Positions 43,738 through 52,969 are shown, counted from the stretch's first letter. The stretch is 64,000 nt of DNA from Parabacteroides sp. An277 (GCF_002159645.1 NZ_NFJB01000016.1:1-64000), one strand, 5' to 3'. The notes: generated by a model not told the origin, from the sequence alone. Numbers and translations are program-made.

Positions 43738-46700
43738 TCAGGCAGCCCTGACAGTGTGTTCTTCTTCGGGAACTTCGGACTGCGGACGCTCGGCTTCCTT
43801 GAGTGCCTCGTCAATCCGCTGCTGCAATTCCTTACATCCCTGTTTCAACCGCTCCAGTTCTTCCGCCTTGCTCCACTTCCGGGCGGTGATTTCCTGCAAG
43901 GTCGGTATTTCGTGCTGCAGCATGGCTATCTGTTTCTGCTGCTTCTCTATCAAAGACGGCATCCTTTCAAGTGCGGCCTGCGGGTATCGTGCCGATTCGG
44001 CAAATCCCAACGGCAGGGCTCCCGACACGCCACAGCGGTATTTCAGTCCGCTTACGCCCTCTACAAAGAAAGCGTTACGGTCGAACGAACCGGAAAGGGT
44101 GTACTCGCTGCGGACAAGCAGGTTCAGCCCCATATAGCTGCCAATGGTACGGTAAGCCTCGCCCCTGTATGTCTTGGCTATGCGGTGCAGTTCACGGCCT
44201 GTCTCTTCCCGGGTAGCCTGCTGCAGATTGAGCAACAGCGTTTCCCTGTTGCCGCTATAGGATGCGATATACTCCATATCCTGCCCAACCTGCGCCACGA
44301 TGCGCTCTGCCTTGCCGACAGCTTCCGTGTTGGCCGCAATCTTACGCTCCGCACGGATGCGCTCTTTCTTGAATATGGCCTGTTCTTTCTCCAGCTGCAT
44401 GATTTTGTTGTCGAGCTTGGCCTTGTTCAAAAGGTCAGTATTTCCTGAAAGGATAGCCACGAACTCGGCAAAGTTCATTCCGCTGTCCTCGTCCATGCAG
44501 TCCTCGTCGATGCGGCGCACGGCAATAGTGCCGTTGTTTATCTGGTTGATAAACATCTGCTTGTTTTTGAGCAGGTTGAACTTGTAGGCATCCAAAGTCT
44601 TCTCTGTTCCATAGATGATTATGTCCACCACGTTACCGCCCCAGAGTTTCACGGTGTTGCCCTTGCGTACCGCACGACCGTTGCGCTGCTCCATGTCGGC
44701 AGGTCTCCATGGTATCTCCAGATGATGCACCGCCACAGCCCGCTGCTGGGCGTTCACTCCTGTACCGAGCATGGATGTAGAGCCGAAGAGAACACGCACC
44801 CTGCCGCTGTTCATATCCTCAAACAGCCGTTTTCTCGCTCTCTCCGTGGTAGCGCACTGGATAAACTGGATTTCGTCAGCCGGGATGCCGAGCCGTGCCA
44901 GTTTCTCCTTGATGTCGGTATAGATGTTCCACTCGTTCGGCTTGTAAGTGGAAAGGTCACTGAAGACAAACTGCGTACCCTTATTGGCCGCCGAGCGTAC
45001 ATAATAGTCATAGATGGTCCGGGCGCAGATGGAAGCCTTGTTGTCCGCATCGTCGTGGAATTTGTTACCCAAAAGGCGCATGTCGAGAGCCATCTTGCGT
45101 GCCACATTGGTAGCAATGAGCATCTTTGCCTTGTCGAGGTTGTCCGGCTCGATTGTGTCAAGCCCGAGGTCTTCCCAGTTTCCACTACCTGCAAAGGAAA
45201 CGAGACGTCCGATCATTTCTTCCTGCTCGATTGTCGGCGCATGAGAGAGGAAGCGGACATTTTTCTCCGGCACATCAAGATGTATCATGTCGGCTGTACG
45301 GTAGTCGGTGATTTCACGCAGGAACATCGCCAGTTCCGGCACTTTGATATAAGTGCGGAAACGCTCCTTGCGTTTGATTGCCCCTGTCACGTTCAGCTCA
45401 TAGTCGGCTGTCTTTTTGGTAAATATGGCCGCCCAGGCATCGAAACAGCTAATCTGCTGACGCTTGAGTTCACGTGGGCGCAAATACTTGAACATCACAT
45501 AAAGCTCTGTCAGCGCATTTACCACCACCGTACCGGACAAAAAAGTCGCCCCAAGGTCACGGCCTGTGCGGTGCTGGATGTCACGGATGGCAAACAGCAG
45601 GTTCATCGCCCTTTGCGAGCCTTTTGTATTGCCGATACCTGCCACCCTGTTGTGGCGTGTCTGGAACATGAGGTTCTTGAACATGTGGCATTCATCGACA
45701 AAGATGTGGTCTATACCCATTGAATGAAAGTCCACGGTATCATCCTTGCGGTCGTCCAGTTTTGTACGGAGTTCTGACAGCTTCGCTTTCAGATTTTCCT
45801 GTCTCACTTCCAGCCCTTTCTGCATCTTGCGGCTGCGGTAGCGCATGGTGGACTGTTCCAACACTTCAAGGCTTCGCTCCACATCGTAAAGCTCTTCTGT
45901 GAATATCTCTATCATGGTTTCCTCGGACTGCGGTATCTTGGCGAACTGGTCGTGTGTCAGGATGATGCAATCCCAGTTGTTGTTCTTGATTTTGGAAAAC
46001 ACCTCTTTGCGGTTGGCCGGTGTGAAATCTTCCTTGCCCGGGTACAGGACTTTTGCGTTCGGGTATGCCTTGCGGAACGTGTCGGCAATTTCGTGTACAT
46101 TCGCTTTCAGGCCGATAATCAGAGGCTTCTGTACCAATCCCAGACGCTTCATTTCATAGGCCGAGACGCACATAATCATGGTTTTGCCTGTGCCTACTTC
46201 GTGCCAGCAGATACCACCACCGTTCTGCTTAATCATCCAGATTGCGTCTTTCTGCGACGGGTAGAGTTCGTTGTACGGGAACTGCTCAAAGGAAAGCTGC
46301 GGAAAGGTCTGTGCCGAACCGTCATAGGCCGGACGGACATAGCAGTTGAAACGCTCGTTGTATGTGCGTACCAGTTCATCCCTGACTTCCAGAGGACGGG
46401 CATCGAGCCACTGGTTGAAATTGCTGCGGATTTCCTGTATTTTGGTGGCCGCTTCCTGAATGGCTTCCTCGTCGGGCACACGTACCTTGTCGCCGTTGCG
46501 ATACACTTCTTTGGTTATCTCCGGCACTGTGTCATGCAAGGCATGGACAAACAGGTCTTCACCGTTGAAATTGCGCACGGAATAGGTGTTGTATGCTGCC
46601 GGGGAGTAACCTTTCAGACGAACTACATAGGTATCGTTGACATCAAAGTACATCACTTCGGCTTCCACCCCGAAAAGTTCTGCCGCAAAGTCGGCGTAAA

Positions 46701-48723
46701 GCTGCGGGTCAATCCAACGCTCGCCCATGTTTATATCCAGCTCTTCATAGGGAATTGTTTCGGGCGTTGCGTTCTCCAGTGCCCTTGCGGAGATTTCCGT
46801 CCAATCCCTTTCCCTGCCGGACAGGTCATCAAGGCAGGATGTGAGTTCCTTGTACTTGTCAACCACATTTCCGGCAATGAACTTGCCTTTGTGTTCCCAT
46901 TCATCCGTAACAGGATTGTAGAATATCTCGCCCTGCAACGCTGCGATTACATCTTCATCAGACAGGCCGGTAGAGCGCATGATGTAGTCCATTTCCACCT
47001 TGCCGTAGAAATTGAGGCTGCTTGCCAGCGCTTCCGACGGCTGTAGAATACGGTCAGTCGCAATCTTAGTGAAAGCCACTGGCTCACGCATGATGTCGGC
47101 CTTGACTATATCTCCGCCAAGCTGCATTTCGATAGTGAACACCTCGACACCGAGGCTGTCAAGCATGATAAACTCCTTGTTGTCGTTCTCATGGAAAAAT
47201 CCCCATTTGGCTACAAAGGCATCATAGAGGGTGTTTAGCCGCTCACGTATGGCAGTCTGTTCAGTCTGCAAATCCCTTTCTTTCGTAGAAAGCATGAAAT
47301 ACGCTTCACGGACAGGGAAATAGTCGGCTGCACGCTCCATATTGACCTTTCCCTCGTCCACCGGAACGAAATCCACGGCCACATCGGTATAGTGGCTTGA
47401 CTTGCGGAACACGACCGTACCAATCTGCCCCTCGAACATTACCAATGTACCGCTTTTCATCCAGTCCTCGAGTTTTTCCGTGTAGGCTCTCCGTCCTCTG
47501 TTTACGGAGAGTGCGGTCGTCTCCTGCATCCCGAACAGCGACATCTGCACGGACGCTTCGCCCTGCTGTCCGAAAAGTATTTTGCGGAAATACCGGTCAA
47601 AGTCGTATTTGAGCAAAGCGGAAAGGTATTGTGCCATGGCCGCATCAGAGCCGAGCCACTGGTGTTTGCGTACATATTTGCCGTGCTGGTTCATCACGAT
47701 ACGGCTGTCGGTCGCCAGTACGGTCTTCGGCATGGAAAACAGCCTGTTGGCGTTTTCAGTCATCGTTCCGTTCATGTCGTACATTTCCTTGGCTACCTGC
47801 AAAAACATCTGTTCACGTGCGGAGAGTGCCGTCTTATTGGTATGTTTCTGGAATATGAGCAGGTCGCTGCCCACCTCGATACCGCTTGTCTGCATGAAAA
47901 GAGCGTCAGGCAAACGTACTGCGCTGATAAGGTCGGCATGGTTCACCAGATACTCACGTACAAACTTATTTCCTGCCGTGTCGGCCACACCTCTTGAAGT
48001 GACAAAGGCAAGCAGACCGCCCTCGGAAAGCAGTTCCATAGCCTTGACAAAAAAATAGTTGTGAATGGTCTTTGTGGCCTGTTCGTAGATACCGCCCTTT
48101 TTCCACAGGTCGGCATCGAAGACACGGAAGTTGCCGAAAGGAATGTTTGACGCAATGACATCGAATTTCCGATGCTCCAGCTCCTGTGTGCCTATCGTTT
48201 CAAAGCCTGCCGTTACGGTGGTTGCGTCCTCATGCAGCAGCGAAAGTACAAGTCCTGTAATGGTGTCTTTCTCAAAAGCATAGCTGCGTGTGCCGGGCAT
48301 GGCTACAGGCAGGAAACCGCCGATGCCTGCGCTCGGTTCAAGAAAACTTTGCATCTGCAAGCCGTTGGCAGAAAATGTCTTGTGTATCTGTGCCGCCACT
48401 GCGTCAATCAGGAATTGCGGCGTATAGAACGCTGTCAATACAGATGACTTGATGCTTTCAACAAGTGAACGGCAAGCTGCCTCGTCACCCCCTGCAAGTG
48501 TCCTTAACGCATCCAGCAGACGGTTCAAAAGCCCGGCAACCCCTTTGTCAAGCGGCTTGTCCGTACCCAAGTCCAGTACATCCTTGATACCGCCGAAACC
48601 TGAATACTGCGCCAATACCTGTTTTTCCTCTTGCGTGGCTGTCCTGCCCTGCGAGTGGATAGCTACTGCTGTCTCTATGGCCTTGATGTTGGCCGATAAT
48701 GATGTCAATTTGTTGTAACCCAT
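43738..48723 (-). CDS. Giant DNA methylase-helicase fusion
   Basis: 1661 aa. Residues about 90-400 form an N6-adenine methylase-like domain: motif I EPSAGIGGFLP (129-139) and motif IV NIPF (193-196). Around 840-1400 lies an SNF2/DEAD-type helicase: Walker A HEVGTGKT (about 840-847), box II DECH (about 1009) and motif VI QRNGRAVRKGN (about 1346). A C-terminal coiled coil follows (about 1420-1640). Such proteins occur on Bacteroidetes and other ICEs and are thought to protect or remodel incoming DNA. No separate endonuclease motif is evident. Preceded by leader L5. Confidence 0.9.
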   Translation of the reverse strand: MGYNKLTSLSANIKAIETAVAIHSQGRTATQEEKQVLAQYSGFGGIKDVLDLGTDKPLDKGVAGLLNRLLDALRTLAGGDEAACRSLVESIKSSVLTAFYTPQFLIDAVAAQIHKTFSANGLQMQSFLEPSAGIGGFLPVAMPGTRSYAFEKDTITGLVLSLLHEDATTVTAGFETIGTQELEHRKFDVIASNIPFGNFRVFDADLWKKGGIYEQATKTIHNYFFVKAMELLSEGGLLAFVTSRGVADTAGNKFVREYLVNHADLISAVRLPDALFMQTSGIEVGSDLLIFQKHTNKTALSAREQMFLQVAKEMYDMNGTMTENANRLFSMPKTVLATDSRIVMNQHGKYVRKHQWLGSDAAMAQYLSALLKYDFDRYFRKILFGQQGEASVQMSLFGMQETTALSVNRGRRAYTEKLEDWMKSGTLVMFEGQIGTVVFRKSSHYTDVAVDFVPVDEGKVNMERAADYFPVREAYFMLSTKERDLQTEQTAIRERLNTLYDAFVAKWGFFHENDNKEFIMLDSLGVEVFTIEMQLGGDIVKADIMREPVAFTKIATDRILQPSEALASSLNFYGKVEMDYIMRSTGLSDEDVIAALQGEIFYNPVTDEWEHKGKFIAGNVVDKYKELTSCLDDLSGRERDWTEISARALENATPETIPYEELDINMGERWIDPQLYADFAAELFGVEAEVMYFDVNDTYVVRLKGYSPAAYNTYSVRNFNGEDLFVHALHDTVPEITKEVYRNGDKVRVPDEEAIQEAATKIQEIRSNFNQWLDARPLEVRDELVRTYNERFNCYVRPAYDGSAQTFPQLSFEQFPYNELYPSQKDAIWMIKQNGGGICWHEVGTGKTMIMCVSAYEMKRLGLVQKPLIIGLKANVHEIADTFRKAYPNAKVLYPGKEDFTPANRKEVFSKIKNNNWDCIILTHDQFAKIPQSEETMIEIFTEELYDVERSLEVLEQSTMRYRSRKMQKGLEVRQENLKAKLSELRTKLDDRKDDTVDFHSMGIDHIFVDECHMFKNLMFQTRHNRVAGIGNTKGSQRAMNLLFAIRDIQHRTGRDLGATFLSGTVVVNALTELYVMFKYLRPRELKRQQISCFDAWAAIFTKKTADYELNVTGAIKRKERFRTYIKVPELAMFLREITDYRTADMIHLDVPEKNVRFLSHAPTIEQEEMIGRLVSFAGSGNWEDLGLDTIEPDNLDKAKMLIATNVARKMALDMRLLGNKFHDDADNKASICARTIYDYYVRSAANKGTQFVFSDLSTYKPNEWNIYTDIKEKLARLGIPADEIQFIQCATTERARKRLFEDMNSGRVRVLFGSTSMLGTGVNAQQRAVAVHHLEIPWRPADMEQRNGRAVRKGNTVKLWGGNVVDIIIYGTEKTLDAYKFNLLKNKQMFINQINNGTIAVRRIDEDCMDEDSGMNFAEFVAILSGNTDLLNKAKLDNKIMQLEKEQAIFKKERIRAERKIAANTEAVGKAERIVAQVGQDMEYIASYSGNRETLLLNLQQATREETGRELHRIAKTYRGEAYRTIGSYMGLNLLVRSEYTLSGSFDRNAFFVEGVSGLKYRCGVSGALPLGFAESARYPQAALERMPSLIEKQQKQIAMLQHEIPTLQEITARKWSKAEELERLKQGCKELQQRIDEALKEAERPQSEVPEEEHTVRAA

Positions 48724-48727
48724 GATT

Positions 48728-48960
48728 TAACCTATTTTTTTCCCTTTTTTCGGCCCGTTTGCGGCCGCAGGGATTATTTTTCTGCCTTGAAAGGTGGCGG
48801 TGGACATCCGCCATGGCCGGTAAGGAAAAATACGCTCGACAGCCGGAGAGGAAGATTTTTCCGAGACCCCACGGGCAGAATGCCGGCATTGGCAGGAATG
48901 GAAACCGGCGGTTACCTTTGCTGAAAAATCCAATCCCCCGAGGTCGCACGGCGGAGAACG
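48728..48960 (-). ncRNA. Leader RNA element, copy L5
   Basis: Core at 48824-48862: outer stem GGAAAAA/TTTTTCC, constant AATAC (48829-48833) and GGAAGATT (48850-48857), inner stem around CTC/GAG. A gene-proximal hairpin with CGGCC/GGCCG follows near 48751-48766, next to the polypyrimidine TTTTTTTCCCTTTTTT. Distance from core to the giant gene ATG is 101 bp. Nothing else is seen in 48961-49100. Confidence 0.65.
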
Positions 48961-49103
48961 GAAGAGCAGCTACAAGAGGGATGGATAGAAAAGGATTGAA
49001 AACAGGCGGATGGAAAGATAGAAAAGGAAGATCTGAGGTAAAAAGGGACAGCGCATGGCCATGCCGTCGATAAAAAGGGACTTTGCCGTCGGCAGACCGA
49101 AGC

Positions 49104-49141
49104 CGGAACAGACCCTGCCGGGCCCCGGTAAGGTCTGTCCG
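49104..49141 (-). terminator. Hairpin at the 3' end of the gene at 49149
   Basis: CGGAACAGACC (49104-49114) pairs with GGTCTGTCCG (49132-49141), with one bulged base, around a GC-rich loop, 7 bp beyond the stop codon. No clear T run follows on the - strand, so it may be a 3'-end stabiliser. Confidence 0.5.
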
Positions 49142-49148
49142 TGGATTA

Positions 49149-49790
49149 TCAGTCAATATCGTAACCAATCACAAACTCGTCATTGATAAGCAGATAGTAA
49201 TAGCCGTTGCCGCAATTCCGGTACTCCTTGCTGAAACCGGCAGCCATGTCACCGTTTTCCCGCGGCTCGCACCAAAGCGTACCGTCATAACCGCAAAAGT
49301 CGAAACGAAGCGTCGAGAATTTCTCCTTATTCTTCATGGCCTGGCGGAACCGCTGCATGTCCCAGCTTCCGCAATACTTCTCAATCGTGGAGAGCCGGAT
49401 GCACTTTCCGTCAATAGCCGTTCCCGTGGTGATACGGTTTTCGTACAGGGACTTCTCAAGGTCTGCTGCTGCAATCTTGCGGAGCCAGTCATTGGTATGC
49501 GTGGCAAGGCGTGCGAGCTTCTGGTATTTGAGAATCATTTTCCTGTCCATATCCTTTTCGTCTTCCTTTTCCTGTGACGGATAATAGATTTTTTCGATGT
49601 GGCTCCAATCTGAAAAAATGTAGCCATGCTTGCGTTTTCCTTTCGCAATAATACCGACGACGTTCTCCCTGCCTCGGTTGATAAACAATTTCCTGCGCTC
49701 CCCGTAAATCCTGACATACAAGACCGGTGGGTTCTGTTCGTTACGGAGATATTCTTCTGCCGGATGCATTGTTGCTGCTGTTGTGTCCAT
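49149..49790 (-). CDS. Unknown soluble protein
   Basis: 213 aa. N-terminal basic strand-rich region (VLYVRIYGERRKLFINRGRENVVGIIAKGKRKHGYIF), a helical middle, and an aromatic C-terminal domain (FDFCGYDGTLWCEP...NGYYYLLINDEFVIGYD). No domain recognised. It lies between the giant methylase-helicase leader and a small gene. The upstream 99 bp carry a weak resemblance to the leader family's GC hairpin. Confidence 0.75.
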   Translation of the reverse strand: MDTTAATMHPAEEYLRNEQNPPVLYVRIYGERRKLFINRGRENVVGIIAKGKRKHGYIFSDWSHIEKIYYPSQEKEDEKDMDRKMILKYQKLARLATHTNDWLRKIAAADLEKSLYENRITTGTAIDGKCIRLSTIEKYCGSWDMQRFRQAMKNKEKFSTLRFDFCGYDGTLWCEPRENGDMAAGFSKEYRNCGNGYYYLLINDEFVIGYDID

Positions 49791-49889
49791 ACCTGTATTT
49801 TTTAGTTGTTCATTCTTTTAGCCGGAACCGCTTGGGCTCCCGTTTATAAGTTATCCTCACGAAATTTGACTTTTGCCCCTGACTGCTGT

Positions 49890-50114
49890 TCAGAGTTCGG
49901 GAAGTGTGCCTGTCCTGACTTTCTTCCCGTCGCAATAGAGTTCGATTGTTCCCGGTCTGAATCCCATTTCGCCGAAGGCTATGTTTCTGACATAGTCCCG
50001 GTACTCCTTTCCGGAAAAGTTCTTTCCGCTCAGGTTGTTGAAAAACATTCGGATGCTGAATCCGTCTTCGCTTGACAGTATTGTCCTGCCGTCCTGTCTG
50101 ATTTCTTCTTTCAT
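49890..50114 (-). CDS. Small unknown protein
   Basis: 74 aa from the Met at 50114 (MKEEIRQDGRTIL); the open frame extends further upstream but over leader-like sequence. It contains IRMFFNNLSGKNFSGKEYRDYVRNIAFGEMGF, a compact helix-strand pattern. No known family. Probably transcribed with the gene at 49149. Confidence 0.65.
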   Translation of the reverse strand: MKEEIRQDGRTILSSEDGFSIRMFFNNLSGKNFSGKEYRDYVRNIAFGEMGFRPGTIELYCDGKKVRTGTLPEL

Positions 50115-50119
50115 TTCTT

Positions 50120-50400
50120 TCCGTTTTAATTGTTTGAAAATCTGTTTTTTATTTCCCTCTTTTTGAACTGAGGGCTGTATTTTCAACTTTTTGAGGCATA
50201 AGGAGGATGAAGCAGCTGGTATCATAAGCCAAATCCGGATAGAAAACCGATTGTGCAGCAGTCTGTTTTCGTCATCCGAATGGAATGCGGTTTGGCATTG
50301 ATACGCTTCGTCCTATATTCGCCGACGAAAAGAGAAAGGAAGCCCCATAGGAAAAAGGAAGAGACTTGTAAAAGGGGACGGTAAGTAGGATATATAATGG
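50120..50400 (-). other. Leader-like region with a weak, degenerate copy of the L motif
   Basis: The gene-proximal TTTTTTATTTCCCTCTTTTTG matches the polypyrimidine block of L1-L3. Around 50298-50345 the order ATACGC, a TTCG.../CGAA pairing and GGAAG resembles the L core, but the outer stem is not convincing. It could be a seventh, degraded or diverged copy. There is no gene in 50115-50477. Confidence 0.35.
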
Positions 50401-50477
50401 GATCGAACAAATTACCGGTTCCATTTCAAGGCCAGCACCGATAATTTGCTTACTTTGCAAAAGTAAAAAGGTTCAAT

Positions 50478-51317
50478 ATGAGTGAGAGACTTGTGCTCCT
50501 GGTGTTGCTCGGCATAGTGGCCGGGCTGTTGCATGGCATCGCTTTCTGGCGGCGGAAAGCCGGTGAAGCGGCGTATGCAGCCGCACGGAGCGCAAGCCGG
50601 GAAGACGAAAGGGACCGCTATTGCCGTATGGCAGTAATGGCCGGACATCGAGACGCCTGCCGTATGTTCTGCTGCATGTATCCCGACCGGTTCGACGACA
50701 GGCATCCGCTCAAACCGTTCAAGTTCCGTGGAATCCGGATTGCATTTTACGGCTATTACTATCCGTCACGGTACAATGATTTTCTCAATGAAGCACAACG
50801 GACATTCTGCCGTACCATCTACCGGTTCAAGCAGGGAGAGATACACGGCATCGAGTTCTTCAAGGCATGTATGACCGCCATACAGGAGGACGGCAAGCCT
50901 TATCATATCATGTTCATGCCGTGCAGCAACTGGATAAAGTATGAACAGCGGTTTAAGCGGCTGAACTGGTATATGGGCAAGCACAGGCCGGATCTGACAT
51001 CAGGACTGTACGATACGGTGATCTGCGATGCCCGGGAAAGCCTACATGAAGCGGACGGAGCGGACAGCCGTGTCCTTGAGCGGAATTACGAGATTACCGG
51101 TGATATAAAGGGAAAAGAAATCATTATCATTGACGATGTGCTGACGACCGGACAGAGTGTGTCCGACTACAAGGAGGAAATAGAAAGGCACGGCGGCAAG
51201 GTGGTGGCCGCCATTTTCTATGGAAAGACGTTTTCCATGCCGCCGATGTCCGTCGTCCGGATGTCGGTATGGGGCGACAGTATCAGCCATGCAATCAAAG
51301 GGAGAAAAAAGTCATAG
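50478..51317 (+). CDS. Membrane-tethered phosphoribosyltransferase-like (ComF-type) protein
   Basis: 279 aa. One N-terminal membrane helix (about 5-25), a Cys-containing middle (CRMFCCMYPDRF), and a C-terminal PRTase fold with the PRPP-binding signature EIIIIDDVLTTGQSVSD (about 212-228). ComF-like proteins are linked to DNA uptake in other bacteria. An envelope-anchored version in an ICE might act on DNA entry, or be a nucleotide-handling enzyme. The gene ends 6 bp inside the convergent M23 gene. Confidence 0.8.
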   Translation: MSERLVLLVLLGIVAGLLHGIAFWRRKAGEAAYAAARSASREDERDRYCRMAVMAGHRDACRMFCCMYPDRFDDRHPLKPFKFRGIRIAFYGYYYPSRYNDFLNEAQRTFCRTIYRFKQGEIHGIEFFKACMTAIQEDGKPYHIMFMPCSNWIKYEQRFKRLNWYMGKHRPDLTSGLYDTVICDARESLHEADGADSRVLERNYEITGDIKGKEIIIIDDVLTTGQSVSDYKEEIERHGGKVVAAIFYGKTFSMPPMSVVRMSVWGDSISHAIKGRKKS

Positions 51318-51980
51318 TTCGGCCAGTGCCGAAACACATTCCTGCTGTACTCTCCTGACATGTTCAAAAAGGATTGCGGGATCGACACTCTTGCCATTGA
51401 GGCGGCAGGTGATATGCAGGTGTTCTCCCGTGCTGCGCCCTGTAGAGCCGGTAATACCGACCGCATCACGCGGCCGGACGGCTGTTCCCCTGGCTACGAG
51501 AATCTTTGAAAGGTGGCAATAGCTGATCATGCAGTTCCCGTGCTGCAGCGTAACATACTTGCCGGAAGTCTTGTCCTGGCCGACCTTTACGACAGTTCCC
51601 GCCATCATCGCCAGCACCTTGTCGCCACGTGCCTGCAAATCGATTCCTCCATGAAATTTACGCTTGCCGGTAAAGGGGTCTTTCCTGTAACCGTATGGAG
51701 AAGTCACCTTGATTCTCGGTAACGGATAACTGACACTCAGGTAACGCTCAACCACAATCTTCCTTTGCACATCGCCGCGAGCCCCGGATTTGCCGGTGTT
51801 TTCCGATACACCTTTCCCGGAACCCGTATTGTCTGAAGCTGTTTCCTTGTCCTTGGTGGCCGCCTGCACACTTTCCTCCCGATAGTAATCGGAAGCGGAG
51901 GAAACTGTATTGAATTGTGCCATTGCCGGTATCAGACTGAGCGAAATGCCTGATATAATCATCCATAAAATTTTTCTCAT
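51312..51980 (-). CDS. M23-family (LytM-like) cell-wall peptidase
   Basis: 222 aa with a signal peptide ending PAMAQ near 21, a Ser/Lys/Gly-rich linker (about 35-75), then an M23 domain: KFHGGIDLQ (His and Asp ligands), SYCHLSK, and GEHLHITCRLNG with the complete H-x-H motif. It should cleave peptidoglycan cross-links to make room for the conjugation apparatus. Convergent overlap of 6 bp with the PRTase-like gene. Confidence 0.9.
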   Translation of the reverse strand: MRKILWMIISGISLSLIPAMAQFNTVSSASDYYREESVQAATKDKETASDNTGSGKGVSENTGKSGARGDVQRKIVVERYLSVSYPLPRIKVTSPYGYRKDPFTGKRKFHGGIDLQARGDKVLAMMAGTVVKVGQDKTSGKYVTLQHGNCMISYCHLSKILVARGTAVRPRDAVGITGSTGRSTGEHLHITCRLNGKSVDPAILFEHVRRVQQECVSALAEL

Positions 51981-52060
51981 GCTGCAAAATTAGCATGGTC
52001 TGTTTATGTTCGACATGAACGGCCATGCATTCTGCTATTAGTTTGCATATTTTATCGCAA

Positions 52061-52092
52061 TTAGTACGATTATTCAAAGAAAATCGTACTAA
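52061..52092. promoter_or_regulatory. Operator-like inverted repeat upstream of the second operon
   Basis: TTAGTACGATT (52061-52071) and AATCGTACTAA (52082-52092) are perfect 11-bp inverted copies with a 10-bp spacer. The same AGTACGATT core forms the tandem repeat at 5324-5349 upstream of the tra operon. It lies about 45 bp upstream of the -33 box and suggests one regulator for both operons. Confidence 0.65.
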
Positions 52093-52135
52093 TGTTATAA
52101 AAATGGTATATTATAATCATTTATATATCTGTGTT

Positions 52136-52168
52136 TTTGTTTGAATTTACAAGGTCATACTATATTTG
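52136..52168 (+). promoter_or_regulatory. Promoter of the second + strand operon
   Basis: TATATTTG (52161-52168) is a perfect Bacteroides -7 box with TTTG at 52136-52139, 21 bp upstream. The ATG at 52199 follows 30 bases later. Confidence 0.78.
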
Positions 52169-52198
52169 CCGAACATAATTTTACAAACTTGATATAGT

Positions 52199-52957
52199 AT
52201 GAAAAAGGCGCATTTTGAATTTGAAGAGATTCCCTTTTCAACGCTTGCCCGATTCGGGCTCACGCAGGAGATGATCGAGGATCTGCCGATGCACGTCCTT
52301 GATGATATTTACAACGGACGCCATTCGCCCGTTCTTCCCGTGCGTGTCACCGACGAGCACGGAGAAACGGTGGAAAGCCGTACCCGATTCGCTCTTATCC
52401 GCATGGAGGGTGGCCAGACGGACGTGGTCTTCTATCCGGCATTGAAATCTTCGCCACTGGAACGCTTTGACGAAACGCAGCAGAAACAGTTGCTTGAGGG
52501 CAAGGCCATCATCGCGGATGTGGAAACCGCTGACGGCAGGCACAACAAGGCTTTCGTCCAGATTGACACGGGGACGAAGCAGGTCATGTATGTTCCCACG
52601 CCCATCATCGGGCGCAATCTGCAGGTGCTGGCCGAGGAGCTGCATCTCGGTGCAACAGAGGTGAACGGAATGCAGCACGGAGATCCGCTGACGCTGGTCG
52701 TGGACGACGAGCCCGTCACGGTAGGTATTGACCTTTATTCCAAGACCGGTATCCGTTTCTGTTCCGGCGACGAGCAGCGATGGAGGGAACAGTCCAAGCG
52801 TGAATGGGACAAATACACGTTCGGCTGTTACGGTTGCTGGGTCATGGATGATGACGGAAACCTCGACTATGTTCCGGAAGAGGAATATACCGAAGAGTTG
52901 TGGAACGAACAGAAAAAAGCCGGGGAACGCAACCGCTCGGCAGCTATTCACAAATAA
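52199..52957 (+). CDS. DUF3945/DUF4099-like protein
   Basis: 252 aa. The N-terminus (FSTLARFGLTQEMIEDLPMHVLDDIYNGRHSPVLPV) and repeated TLV/ADVETADGRHNKAFVQID strands fit the DUF4099/DUF3945 proteins found next to topoisomerase and primase genes on Bacteroidetes ICEs. No signal peptide or enzyme motif. First gene of the second operon. Function unknown; a DNA-processing accessory role is inferred from the family's usual neighbours. Confidence 0.75.
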   Translation: MKKAHFEFEEIPFSTLARFGLTQEMIEDLPMHVLDDIYNGRHSPVLPVRVTDEHGETVESRTRFALIRMEGGQTDVVFYPALKSSPLERFDETQQKQLLEGKAIIADVETADGRHNKAFVQIDTGTKQVMYVPTPIIGRNLQVLAEELHLGATEVNGMQHGDPLTLVVDDEPVTVGIDLYSKTGIRFCSGDEQRWREQSKREWDKYTFGCYGCWVMDDDGNLDYVPEEEYTEELWNEQKKAGERNRSAAIHK

Positions 52958-52969
52958 AAACTGATTGAT

